From Planctomycetia bacterium (GTDB taxonomy: Bacteria; Planctomycetota; Planctomycetia; Pirellulales; Thermoguttaceae): a stretch of 55,271 bases of DNA. Position numbers and translations under genes: made by a program. Numbering within the stretch: the stretch's first letter is position 1; the number at the start of each line of letters is the position of its first letter. Under the pieces are notes generated by a model. The model saw nothing but the letters and a program-made list of their open reading frames with translations, searched no databases and was not told the DNA's origin. This document shows positions 39,903 through 47,881 of the stretch, one piece after another. The stretch is taken from contig JAUNBF010000005.1 of NCBI GenBank assembly GCA_030527185.1, positions 43,920 through 99,190 on the forward strand, given 5' to 3'.

Positions 39903-41480
39903 TCAAATAAAACCTGTCAGAAAATCCTCGAAATCCGTATAGCCGCCGACTTCCTGCGTCGCAAAATGGAATAATCCGAAGCGATAACCCATAAAATGCG
40001 GCAGGGTATAATTCATTTTCATCGGAGTTCCAAGCGGAATCCATTCTTTCCCGTCGAGACTGTAGCTAAACGAAACCAAATCCCGGCGATCTTGAAAATC
40101 CATGCTTAATTTCAAATGCACACGAGCCTGCTCCAACGGGATGGCAATTTCTTCCACTTCATGGTTCTTCTGATTTTTAACCACCACGATCGCCAGAGCC
40201 TCTTTTTCCTTTTTTACACCGATAAACGCGTATTCTTTTTGCAGCGCGACAAGACCCGAATAATCGCCATTTTTCAGATTGGAGACGTCAATCGTCGTCT
40301 TTCCAAAGCAATTTGGGCCAAACGTTCGCTGCGTCAAGATATTTTTCGCTTCCGTCAGACAGCGAACCGTTCGCCCTGAAGAAAGTCTCAGGCACCCTTT
40401 TCTGTCAGAAAGAGACCAATAGCGAGAATCAGGATTATGATTCCACTGCCAGACCAGCGAAAGGGAGGAATCGTCAAAGGAATCGGACGCGACGATTGCC
40501 GGGATTCGGGGTGGCTCTCCTGGAAGTGAAAACGATTCGGGAAGACGACCATTGTCACCAATCACAGGAAAATCCTCCTCCCACCTTACCGGAAGAAGAT
40601 ACGGGATTCTCCCCACTGCCCCCGCGTCCTGGAACAGAACGGCATACCACTTCCCATCCGGGGTGTCGAAAATTCCCCCCTGCGCAATTCCAGCGTCCTG
40701 AAAAACGATACGTCCCTCATACGGACCTCTCAGGTTATCCGAACGAAACAGAATCGCCGTCCGCATCCCGTCACGTGGCCATGTAATTCCAAAAACATAG
40801 TATTTGCCGTTGATTTTAAAGACTTGAGTTCCCTCCGCCCGCAAACCAATATTGGTTCCCGCAACGTAACTCGCGTTGGGAATCACGACTTCATCCACAC
40901 CACCCGGCTTGATGGAACGAGCATCTTCCGACAATTCCGTCAGACGGATATTGTGCGAACCATGGAACATATAAACCCGACCGTCATCTTCAAAAAAGAG
41001 GGAGGAATCGTGAAGAAGAGGTGAAAAAGAGGCTTCTTTCCAGGCTTCTTTTTCAGGATCACGTGTCGTGAACACATACGTTTTGCCGGTCGAAAGACTG
41101 AACGTACTCAAATAGAATATTCCGTTATGGAATCTCAGACTGCTTGCCCACGTCCCTTTCCCATAGGCATTTTTACCATTTTCAAGATTCAGTTCGTCTG
41201 TTTCCGCAAGATTCTGATGCGCGTAACTCGCTATTTTCCAATTCACGAGGTCTTTGGAAACCATGACCGGAAGACCGGGACTCAAATGCATGGTGGTGCT
41301 ACTCATGTAATAGGTCTCCCCGACACGAAGAATCGACGTATCGGGAACATCCGACCAAATCATGATGGGAAGTTTTTCTGCCGCGTTCAAAACAGAAACC
41401 AGCAACAAAACCTTTCCAACGATCATGAAAGAAAGGTTCTGTAGTATCCACGAAGAAGGAATTTTCTTGCAGTGGGACAT
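39903..41480 (-). CDS. Exported GH43 beta-xylosidase/arabinofuranosidase
   Basis: Side-chain or oligosaccharide-trimming enzyme. The 525-residue protein has an N-terminal hydrophobic export segment (about residues 16-34) and a five-bladed GH43 propeller: catalytic base in WSDVPDTSIL, the transition-state Asp region DSSLFFEDDGRVYM and the acid in AEGTQVFKINGKYYVFG. A C-terminal beta-sandwich (about 330-525, SLVWQWNHNPDSRYWSL) resembles CBM91/DUF1349 of GH43 subfamily 12-type enzymes. Of two starts, 41480 has GGAG 8 bases before it; 41516 would leave almost no leader after the promoter. Transcribed alone from P3. Confidence 0.9.
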   Translation of the reverse strand: MSHCKKIPSSWILQNLSFMIVGKVLLLVSVLNAAEKLPIMIWSDVPDTSILRVGETYYMSSTTMHLSPGLPVMVSKDLVNWKIASYAHQNLAETDELNLENGKNAYGKGTWASSLRFHNGIFYLSTFSLSTGKTYVFTTRDPEKEAWKEASFSPLLHDSSLFFEDDGRVYMFHGSHNIRLTELSEDARSIKPGGVDEVVIPNASYVAGTNIGLRAEGTQVFKINGKYYVFGITWPRDGMRTAILFRSDNLRGPYEGRIVFQDAGIAQGGIFDTPDGKWYAVLFQDAGAVGRIPYLLPVRWEEDFPVIGDNGRLPESFSLPGEPPRIPAIVASDSFDDSSLSLVWQWNHNPDSRYWSLSDRKGCLRLSSGRTVRCLTEAKNILTQRTFGPNCFGKTTIDVSNLKNGDYSGLVALQKEYAFIGVKKEKEALAIVVVKNQKNHEVEEIAIPLEQARVHLKLSMDFQDRRDLVSFSYSLDGKEWIPLGTPMKMNYTLPHFMGYRFGLFHFATQEVGGYTDFEDFLTGFI

Positions 41481-41524
41481 CGTTTTGTCTCCTAAAGTTG
41501 AGTGAATGTTCATCAAACAACTCT

Positions 41525-41589
41525 ATTATAACCACTTCTCCTCCTTCTTTCAATGGATTTTTGCGTTATCTTCCTTCTCTATTTGCGCC
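41525..41589 (-). promoter_or_regulatory. P3: GH43 promoter with tandem sites
   Basis: Minus strand: TTGAAA (41553-41548), 17-bp spacer, TATAAT (41530-41525). CGCAAA copies lie in cores 41567-41562 and 41589-41584, 22 bp apart and 8 bp from the -35 box, the same geometry as P1 and P2. Confidence 0.8.
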
Positions 41590-41603
41590 AATTGGAATTT
41601 TAT

Positions 41604-41776
41604 ACAGGTTCAACCACAAACGTCCCCTGAATGAATCGCTGCCCATTCTACCTCATCCCGTTTTGCCCCTCTCGATTCTGGACACGGGCTGCGCACTTCC
41701 AGAGGCTTCCACCACATGAACCCCGTTGGTACTCCAGCCACGCAAAGTACCTCTTTTCCGGGTTCCACAAATGTCG
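41604..41776 (-). pseudogene. Remnant of an LVIVD propeller gene
   Basis: Two pieces resemble the intact LVIVD gene. 41606-41633 is nearly identical to DNA near 19203-19230, and 41655-41776 resembles DNA near 19520-19640; the roughly 290 bases that separate these parts in the intact gene are almost all missing. Translated on the minus strand, VEPGKEVLCVAGVPTGFMWW matches VEPGNGVLYVAGVQNGVYVV of the intact protein. Order and orientation are kept, so this is a paralogue reduced by internal deletion. Confidence 0.8.
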
Positions 41777-41809
41777 CGTTAAACGGACGATTCTCCATTT
41801 ACCAGGGCA

Positions 41810-42814
41810 CTAATGCTTCCGTTCCAAGACGTAACAAGCCAACGCCTCAAGTGCGTCGCGACAGGGATTTTTCGGGAATTTTTCGAGTGAGGAAATGGCG
41901 GTCAGGATATGTTTTTGAGCCGTTTCGCAGACCGACTCATAAATCGCATGTTCCCGCAAAAGAGTTTGAATTTTCGGACGGACTTCTTCCACAGACTCGT
42001 TCTGAAGGGCAGAAAGAAGGGTCTGGCGCGGGGTTTCCTCCAAAACAGCCAGCAGACGAATCATCGGCAATGTCAGTTTCTGTTTGGCCAAATCGGTTCC
42101 CAGGGACTTTCCCATTTGCGTTTCCTCACCCCGAATGTCCAGCAAATCATCCGCAATCTGAAAAGCCATCCCCAAATGTCTGCCAAACGTTATCGCTCCC
42201 TCCCGCCATTCCTGTTGTGTAGAGTTGAAGAAGACGCCCAGTAAACAGGCACATTCACATAACGACGCGGTCTTGTCTTGAATGATGGAGTTGTACGTCT
42301 CCTCCGAAAGAGTAAAATTACCCCGAAAACCGACCTGCCGCATTTCCCCCTCGCAGAGTCGGCAACTGGTCTGAGCCACGAGATGGCTCACTTCCGTACA
42401 ATCGAGTTCCGTCACCTGCCGAATCGCCCGTGCCACCATGAAATCGCCCAACAGTACGCTCGTCTCATTGTTCCAAACCACATTCACCGTGGGAAGATGT
42501 CGCCGTGTCGTTGCCTCGTCCAGAATGTCGTCGTGAATGAGCGTCGCGGTATGGATCGTCTCGATCGCTGCCGCCAGCGTTCGATGTTGCGGCAAAACGT
42601 CCCCCGTCATCTTCGCAAAAAGCAACAACAAAGCTGGCCGCATTCGTTTTCCACCCAACTGAAACCCATGATGCACCACACGGTCAATAAACGGATTCTC
42701 ACACGACAAAAACTCCCGAAGCAGCTTCTCAACCTCGAAAAGTTCAGTCTCAATCGGGGCATAAAATTTCCGATAGTTCATGGAAGGGGACTCTTTTTCA
42801 ATAAACTGGTGCAT
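41810..42814 (-). CDS. Long-chain polyprenyl diphosphate synthase
   Basis: Makes the long isoprenoid tail of quinones or similar. The 334 residues have GGKRMRPALLLL, the first Asp-rich motif DDILDE (D95-D99), and the second QIADDLLD. The short DDxxD form with small residues before it fits octaprenyl/heptaprenyl synthases (IspB/HepT) better than IspA, which is at 17138. I chose ATG 42814 because AGGAGG lies 9 bases upstream; ATG 42781 is weaker. A TATAAT at 42853-42848 on the minus strand may be its -10 box. Its exact chain length cannot be told. Confidence 0.9.
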   Translation of the reverse strand: MHQFIEKESPSMNYRKFYAPIETELFEVEKLLREFLSCENPFIDRVVHHGFQLGGKRMRPALLLLFAKMTGDVLPQHRTLAAAIETIHTATLIHDDILDEATTRRHLPTVNVVWNNETSVLLGDFMVARAIRQVTELDCTEVSHLVAQTSCRLCEGEMRQVGFRGNFTLSEETYNSIIQDKTASLCECACLLGVFFNSTQQEWREGAITFGRHLGMAFQIADDLLDIRGEETQMGKSLGTDLAKQKLTLPMIRLLAVLEETPRQTLLSALQNESVEEVRPKIQTLLREHAIYESVCETAQKHILTAISSLEKFPKNPCRDALEALACYVLERKH

Positions 42815-42903
42815 ACAGCCTTTCCTCCTGGAAACAATGAATTCTCCATTATAACAGGGAACCCCCGGTTTTCTAGGGGGGGAAGCGACACGGGCACTTA
42901 AGA

Positions 42904-43020
42904 AATTGATAATGGATAATTATTGGAGTGGATACCGCATTTTCATGGGGTGTCGTGTTAGTCGTCGCCCTACCCCCTAACCACTAACCACTAACCACTA
43001 CCAATTATCAATTATCAACT
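42904..43020. repeat. Heptamer-repeat inverted element, copy 2
   Basis: A 117-bp element in the divergent gap between the polyprenyl synthase and fba, inverted relative to copy 1. The right end has TTGATAA heptamers (43001-43020, reverse) and the left end an imperfect match (42904-42925). Four CTAACCA-type heptamers stand at 42975-43000, the equivalent of TGGTTAG in copy 1. GGGCGA follows the heptamers in both copies; the rest of the core differs. Confidence 0.7.
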
Positions 43021-43032
43021 ACCCCCCTCCCC

Positions 43033-43061
43033 CTAACAATTTTTTTGCGTTGCGATATAAT
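43033..43061 (+). promoter_or_regulatory. Promoter of fba
   Basis: CTAACA (43033-43038), a 17-bp spacer and TATAAT (43056-43061), 47 bases before the fba start. The -35 box starts only 13 bases after the repeat element ends. Confidence 0.6.
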
Positions 43062-43107
43062 GAGGTATAATTCTACAAACCGTTGTTTAACGTATGAGGA
43101 GAGATTC

Positions 43108-44085
43108 ATGATTGTTACCACAACCGAATTGTTTAAGCAGGCGTACGGCAAATATGCTGTCGGTGCTTACAACATTAACAATTTGGAGCAGACAATCGGT
43201 CTTTTCCGTGGGAATCTTGGCAAACACCAGAGCAATTCCGAACCGGAAGACCCGACCAAAGCCGCTCCATTCATCATCCAGATTTCTCGTGGTGCGCGGG
43301 ATTATTCGGACAAACGTTTCCTCGAAGCGATGATTCGTACGGCGGAAAACGTTTTCCCCGAAGCGATTTTTGCCGTCCACCTCGACCATGGAACCGAAGA
43401 GGTCTGCTACGATTGTATCGACAGTGGTTTCTACAGTTCTGTGATGATCGATGCCTCACACTGTCCTTTTGAAGAGAATATCGCGATTACCCGCCGCGTG
43501 GTGGATCGTGCTCACGAAAAGGGAATCGTCGTCGAAGCGGAATTGGGGCAACTCGGTGGTGTCGAAGAAGATATTGTGGGAAGTGTGAAACTGACCGACC
43601 CCGATCAGGCCGCGGAATTCATTGAACGATCCGGTTGTGACTCTCTGGCCGTCGCCATTGGAACGAGCCATGGCGCGTTCAAATTCTCCGGTTCGCAGAG
43701 CCTTCACTTCGACTGCCTGGAAAAAATCCAGCAAGCCGTTCCGGCCAACTTCCCGTTGGTCATGCACGGTTCCAGCAGCGTCCCGCAGGAATGGGTTCAG
43801 CGCATCAACAATGCCGGTGGAGCCATGAAAAATGCTTGCGGCGTGAATGAAGAGGAATACATCCGTGCCGCCAAACTTGGCGTTTGCAAAATCAACATCG
43901 ATACCGATGGCCGTCTGGTTTGGTGTGCCACGCACCGCGAATTTTTCCGCGACCATCCCGATCAATTCGACCTCCGTCCGCCGGGAAAACTCTTCATGGC
44001 GAACTACGCGGAATACATCCAGCACAAGAATTCCAAACTCGGTTCGCTCGGACAACTGGAAAGTGTTCGTGAAGCATTGAAATAA
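43108..44085 (+). CDS. fba: Class II fructose-bisphosphate aldolase
   Basis: Zinc-dependent aldolase of glycolysis and gluconeogenesis. The 325 residues have zinc ligands in HLDHG (91-95), the Glu-rich EAELGQLGGVEED loop, AIGTSHGAFKF with a further His ligand, and VMHGSSSVP. A longer frame from 43045 adds residues without a ribosome site; GAGGAGAG lies before ATG 43108. It is transcribed alone, from a promoter next to the repeat element, and ends at a strong terminator. Confidence 0.95.
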   Translation: MIVTTTELFKQAYGKYAVGAYNINNLEQTIGLFRGNLGKHQSNSEPEDPTKAAPFIIQISRGARDYSDKRFLEAMIRTAENVFPEAIFAVHLDHGTEEVCYDCIDSGFYSSVMIDASHCPFEENIAITRRVVDRAHEKGIVVEAELGQLGGVEEDIVGSVKLTDPDQAAEFIERSGCDSLAVAIGTSHGAFKFSGSQSLHFDCLEKIQQAVPANFPLVMHGSSSVPQEWVQRINNAGGAMKNACGVNEEEYIRAAKLGVCKINIDTDGRLVWCATHREFFRDHPDQFDLRPPGKLFMANYAEYIQHKNSKLGSLGQLESVREALK

Positions 44086-44102
44086 GACGTAAGGGATATG
44101 AT

Positions 44103-44129
44103 GGGCGAGTTTTTACTCGCCCTTTTCTT
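44103..44129 (+). terminator. Intrinsic terminator of fba
   Basis: GGGCGAGT (44103-44110), a TTTT loop and ACTCGCCC (44115-44122) form a perfect 8-bp GC-rich stem, followed by TTTTCTT. Confidence 0.92.
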
Positions 44130-44160
44130 CATCGCTATCCCATAGAAAGGAAGCAAGGGC

Positions 44161-45237
44161 ATGCTTAAATCCGTTTCTTTGAACCAATTTACCGTATTTA
44201 AAAAACTGAAATTCCATTTTTCTCCTGGAATCAATGTTTTCATTGGCGAAAATGGAACTGGAAAAACCCATCTTCTAAAGGTGCTTTACGCGGCGGGGGC
44301 GACTATTCTTTCTGCGGAAACAGGGTTTTCGGAAAAACTAAACCGTGTTTTTCTTCCATCGGGTGGAAATATCGGCCGTCTGGTAAAACGGAATAATGTC
44401 AGTAGTAGAGCTTCCATCGAAATTCAGCGAACAGAACGAACTGAAACCGGGACAGATACTGCCCCCTTCCCCACGTTACGAATTCGCTTTTCCAACCATG
44501 CTCGTGGAAGTAAGGCTAAAGTTACGACCTCCTTCAACTGGCGTGAGAATCCATCCTCCGTCGTGTATATTCCGGTAAAGGATATGCTGGCAAACGCGCC
44601 GGGATTCCGCTCCCTCTGTAGCAGTCACGCAGTTCATTTTGAGGAGGTTTATCTGGACATCGTGGATAAGGCGTTTTTTCCAAAACTGCAAGGTCCCGCG
44701 ACGAAAGATCGTAAAAAGATCGAAAAGATTCTATCGGAAGCCATGTCGGGTAAAGTGATTTTTCGTGGAGAGGAATTCTTTCTTCAAAATAAGCAGGGGA
44801 AACTGGAATTTACACTTTTGGCGGAGGGGTTCCGTAAGATTGGGCTTTTATGGCTTTTGCTTCAAAACGGGAGCCTGTTAAAAGGTTCCGCCCTGTTTTG
44901 GGACGAACCCGAAACCAACCTGAATCCTAAATTAATGAAAACGGTTGTTTCCGTTCTTCTGGCCATGCAAAAGATGGGGGTACAGATATTTTTGGCAACC
45001 CATAATTATACGATTTTAAGAGAGTTGGATTTGCAAATGAACGAATCCTACAGAAATGCGGCCATCCTGTATCATAGCCTGTATCGAGACAAGGCTACGG
45101 ATGAAATAGGTGTCAACAGCACGAAAACCTTTCAAGACATTGATCCGAACGCCATTGTAGATACGTTTGGAGATCAATTGGAACGGGATATGAAACTTAC
45201 TTTTGAGGAAAAGCGTTCTCCGCGGGAAGGTCAATGA
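44161..45237 (+). CDS. AAA/SMC-like ATPase of a two-gene cassette
   Basis: ATP-binding protein of unknown target. The 358 residues have Walker A GENGTGKT (29-36) right after an SMC/RecF-like first strand (GINVFIG), Walker B LFWDEPETNLN (about 245-255) and the switch His in LATHNY (about 281), so it belongs to the AAA_15/AAA_21 (OLD-type) group. It has no TOPRIM domain. GAAAGGAAG precedes the start, 38 bases after the fba terminator; no clear own promoter is seen. The stop overlaps the next gene (ATGA). The two genes look AT-richer than their neighbours, which hints at transfer. Such ATPases usually drive defence or repair nucleases. Confidence 0.85.
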   Translation: MLKSVSLNQFTVFKKLKFHFSPGINVFIGENGTGKTHLLKVLYAAGATILSAETGFSEKLNRVFLPSGGNIGRLVKRNNVSSRASIEIQRTERTETGTDTAPFPTLRIRFSNHARGSKAKVTTSFNWRENPSSVVYIPVKDMLANAPGFRSLCSSHAVHFEEVYLDIVDKAFFPKLQGPATKDRKKIEKILSEAMSGKVIFRGEEFFLQNKQGKLEFTLLAEGFRKIGLLWLLLQNGSLLKGSALFWDEPETNLNPKLMKTVVSVLLAMQKMGVQIFLATHNYTILRELDLQMNESYRNAAILYHSLYRDKATDEIGVNSTKTFQDIDPNAIVDTFGDQLERDMKLTFEEKRSPREGQ

Positions 45238-45722
45238 ACAATATTATTGTACTGGACGGTTTTTCCATCAACTTTGGGAATGCGCGGGCATTTATTTTTG
45301 ACGAAAAGAATAAAACCTCCGACCATTTTCATGGGATGCCGATGAAAGCGGTGGACATTATTGTCGAGGAGGATACCTGTGACTTCTACATTGAATTAAA
45401 GGACTACTCTTCTCCAGAACGAAGGAACGAGTCCAAGCCAGAGGATTTTCGAAAACATTTGAGGGAGTATCTCAAGTATAAATTTCGAGACACTTTCCTT
45501 TATCGTTACGCGGAAGGGCGAATTCCTAAAGAAATACACTACCTCTGTTTAGTGGAAGCGGATCCTGCGATGACGCAACACATGACCCAGGAGCTTAAAA
45601 AAGAGTTGCCGCTCGGCATGGGGCCGCGATGGAAGCAACCCCTTGCGAGTTCATGTTTTGTCATTAATTTAAAAACTTGGAATCATCTATTTCCCCAATG
45701 GCCCGCGGAAAAAGATATTTGA
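45234..45722 (+). CDS. Small partner protein with possible PD-(D/E)XK nuclease core
   Basis: 162-residue protein of unknown family, encoded with a 4-base overlap after the ATPase. The stretch VDIIVEEDTCDFYIELKDY (residues 40-58) has Asp41 and a Glu54-Leu-Lys56 pair on consecutive strands, the spacing seen in PD-(D/E)XK nucleases, followed by a helix with basic residues and a strand IHYLCLVEAD. This assignment rests on a short motif and could be wrong. It has no signal peptide or membrane segment. Together with the ATPase it resembles two-gene defence modules in design. Confidence 0.6.
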   Translation: MNNIIVLDGFSINFGNARAFIFDEKNKTSDHFHGMPMKAVDIIVEEDTCDFYIELKDYSSPERRNESKPEDFRKHLREYLKYKFRDTFLYRYAEGRIPKEIHYLCLVEADPAMTQHMTQELKKELPLGMGPRWKQPLASSCFVINLKTWNHLFPQWPAEKDI

Positions 45723-45730
45723 AACCTCCA

Positions 45731-45759
45731 GGAGAGGAAAATTCCTTTCCCCTTTTTTT
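45731..45759 (+). terminator. Terminator after the ATPase cassette
   Basis: GGAGAGGAA (45731-45739) pairs with TTCCTTTCC (45742-45750), with one G-T pair, and CC plus a run of seven T follows (45753-45759). Confidence 0.75.
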
Positions 45760-45761
45760 AT

Positions 45762-46493
45762 TTATTGGGCATTGTGTGAAATACGTTCCCAACAACGTTC
45801 ACGTTCCACCTTTTGTTCCGGCGAGAGATTCCAGAAGGAATACGACTCTTCCGTCACGATTCCCAAATCTTTCAAAATGGTGGGAGCAATATCTCGCAGG
45901 AAAATAGGCTGATCGTTCGTGACCATCTTTTCATGGGTATCACCAGGTCTTTTTACCAGAAAAAAGGGATTTTTTCGTTCCAGAACCGGTTCCAAATGTC
46001 CTCCATGGTCTCCCATGACGATGATATAACTGTTATCATAAACGTCACTCTTTTTCAGCAATTCCAGAAACCGTGCCACGCCATCCAAATCCATCTTCCC
46101 TTTTTGCAAATAACGATTCCGATCGTATATCGAGAGTTGTCCAATGGGATCATGGGTACCAAAAAATGATATAGTACGAAAATGGGTTGCTTTTGTTTTA
46201 GTAGTTCATCAGGGAGATTCGCAAAAAAAGGGTCTGGAGAATCTAGAGAAACAGAATTTTCCATTTCTTCAGCTCCGCTACTATTGAAATAATCATATTC
46301 CAAACAATATGTTATCAAAGAGTCACGCCACAAACAGGAATATCAGAGAAGGCACGACGGTTTGAACCAGACTAAACTGTTTTAATGTAAGCATCCAGAC
46401 GATATAATTTCCCAGATAAATATTCATTCCTGTAAACCAGAATACCGAGGCCAACAGGAGTGATACGGAAAGGATTTTCCAACAATCTTTCAT
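45762..46493 (-). pseudogene. Decayed membrane sulfatase-like gene
   Basis: Broken gene of the alkaline-phosphatase superfamily (LTA-synthase/sulfatase type). It starts at 46493 with an ATGA overlap to the methyltransferase gene and encodes membrane segments (KILSVSLLLASVFWFTG), but stops near 46323. A second frame (from about 46331, RDSLITYCLEYDYF) encodes part of the hydrolase domain and fails at a run of six A/T (46161-46166); adding one T restores PIFVLYHFF-GTHDPIGQL and joins it to the last frame, which carries the metal-binding MGDHGGH. Several hundred residues of the usual membrane domain and catalytic Thr/Ser region are missing. At least two lesions are visible, so I call it a pseudogene; a one-base error at the A6 run alone would not repair it. 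Confidence 0.75.
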
Positions 46494-47881
46494 TTTTGAT
46501 CCCTGAAATAAAGCAGCGTACGCAGTGAGTCTCCAACGGGATACGTTTCCAGATGAGTATAATATTTTCGGAATGTCTGGATACAATGCTCCAAATGATA
46601 TTGGGGAAAAATATCTTCACGAGAACTTAAAAGCCGTTGTACCTGCGAATCTTCTTTGGGGACGAACTCGATGACCGCATGGGAACTCAACTTCCGAAAA
46701 AATTGTGCCACATAATCCATCGGAAGGTTGTTGCCAATACAAAGATGATGAATCAAGGCAAGTCCCAACGCCAAATCGCATTGCCCACGCTCAAGAAACG
46801 AAGCCCGCTCCTGATTCATCCAACCGATACCGGGCGAAGGATTGCATAAATCCTGCAAAATCGGATAGATGTGCTTTTCTTTTTGTCTGCGCACCTGGAC
46901 GTAGTTTTTGTCCACAGCCACGGGGTCAATATCTGCGGAAACGACGACCGGAATATCCGTCGGCAAGGCACGTGAAAATTCACCACAGTTCGCCCCCAAA
47001 TCGCAAACCATTTGCGGACGCAGCGTTTGACAAATCGATCCCACAAGTTCTTTTTTGCACTGAAATGCTTCTTCGGAATAGTTGGTATCGTTATAGTAAT
47101 CTCCCCATTCCGTGGGTGGATAGGGAGCCTTGATACGCTGCACCCAATCCAAAAGTCCTTCCAACATCCGAATCAGTTGTTTTTGGGAAAGAGTTCCGAT
47201 CTTTTTGGGAACATTGCCACGGGTACTTTCGTATTTTCGCAACAGCCTGGCGTGGCAGTGAATATGAATCAGGCTGGAAAGGCTCCATCGGCTCGACCAC
47301 GGCAGGTTTTGAGAGACAAAATCGACCGGAAAGCCATCCACCCAATCCCGAAAGAGGGCGGAGAACCGTAAATCTTTCTGGCTCATCAGCAGCAAAGGTC
47401 CCAGAAAGTGCATCACAAATTGACGGTACGCTGCCCACGGAGAACCTTCCTGATATTTTTCAAACGACAGAATATCGATAAAAATAGGCCGACCTCGATA
47501 CATCTGAACGTTGTACGCGGAAGCATCTTTCAACGTCATCCCTTTTTTCAAGGCGGCCAACTCAATTTTCAACGTCAAAATCGCGGAATCCCGCAGTTGA
47601 TGGAAACTCCACTCATACGGCCAGGAAAGAAACGGTACTTTTTCCACGCGGAGGTACTTCCAGACACCTTCCTCACGCGGCCGACCGGAAGGCAATTCGC
47701 ACTCCACAAAAGGAATCAGCCAACCAGCCGTCTGCAATTGTTCGGAGAGTCCCGATTCCACAAAATGTTGGTAATTCTCCTTGCCAACCGATTGCACCGT
47801 CCGATAGATTTCGTCGCCGGTTTCCCATACTCCACCTGCCGGATCGCGGAAGGAACCAAAATTCTGCACCCAGGAACTCAT
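46490..47881 (-). CDS. Class I SAM-dependent methyltransferase with N-terminal extension
   Basis: Methyltransferase of unknown acceptor. The 463 residues split in two. The N-terminal 250 are a separate domain (NFGSFRDPAGGVWETGDEIYRTV, SGLSEQLQTAGWLIPFVECEL, with KDASAYNVQMYRGRPIFIDI, kinase-like in flavour); the C-terminal part has the SAM motif VCDLGANCGEFSRAL (about residues 290-305), then VVVSADIDP and a DLALGLALIHHL motif. Families with this layout occur beside sulfatase-like proteins and a small membrane protein in many bacteria. Both ends overlap their neighbours by 4 bases, so the three genes were made as one unit. A role in surface-glycan modification is an inference. Confidence 0.85.
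   Translation of the reverse strand: MSSWVQNFGSFRDPAGGVWETGDEIYRTVQSVGKENYQHFVESGLSEQLQTAGWLIPFVECELPSGRPREEGVWKYLRVEKVPFLSWPYEWSFHQLRDSAILTLKIELAALKKGMTLKDASAYNVQMYRGRPIFIDILSFEKYQEGSPWAAYRQFVMHFLGPLLLMSQKDLRFSALFRDWVDGFPVDFVSQNLPWSSRWSLSSLIHIHCHARLLRKYESTRGNVPKKIGTLSQKQLIRMLEGLLDWVQRIKAPYPPTEWGDYYNDTNYSEEAFQCKKELVGSICQTLRPQMVCDLGANCGEFSRALPTDIPVVVSADIDPVAVDKNYVQVRRQKEKHIYPILQDLCNPSPGIGWMNQERASFLERGQCDLALGLALIHHLCIGNNLPMDYVAQFFRKLSSHAVIEFVPKEDSQVQRLLSSREDIFPQYHLEHCIQTFRKYYTHLETYPVGDSLRTLLYFRDQK

Larger units (their letters stand above)
41481..41809. other. Gap holding promoter P3 and a decayed gene
   Basis: This 329-base gap contains the GH43 leader, promoter P3 (41525-41589) and the LVIVD remnant (41604-41776). 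Nothing else is recognisable. Confidence 0.7.

Noticed and set aside
46055..46586. Two short minus-strand frames read as separate small genes
   Set aside because: They are successive pieces of one sulfatase-like gene in different frames, so they are annotated as one pseudogene.
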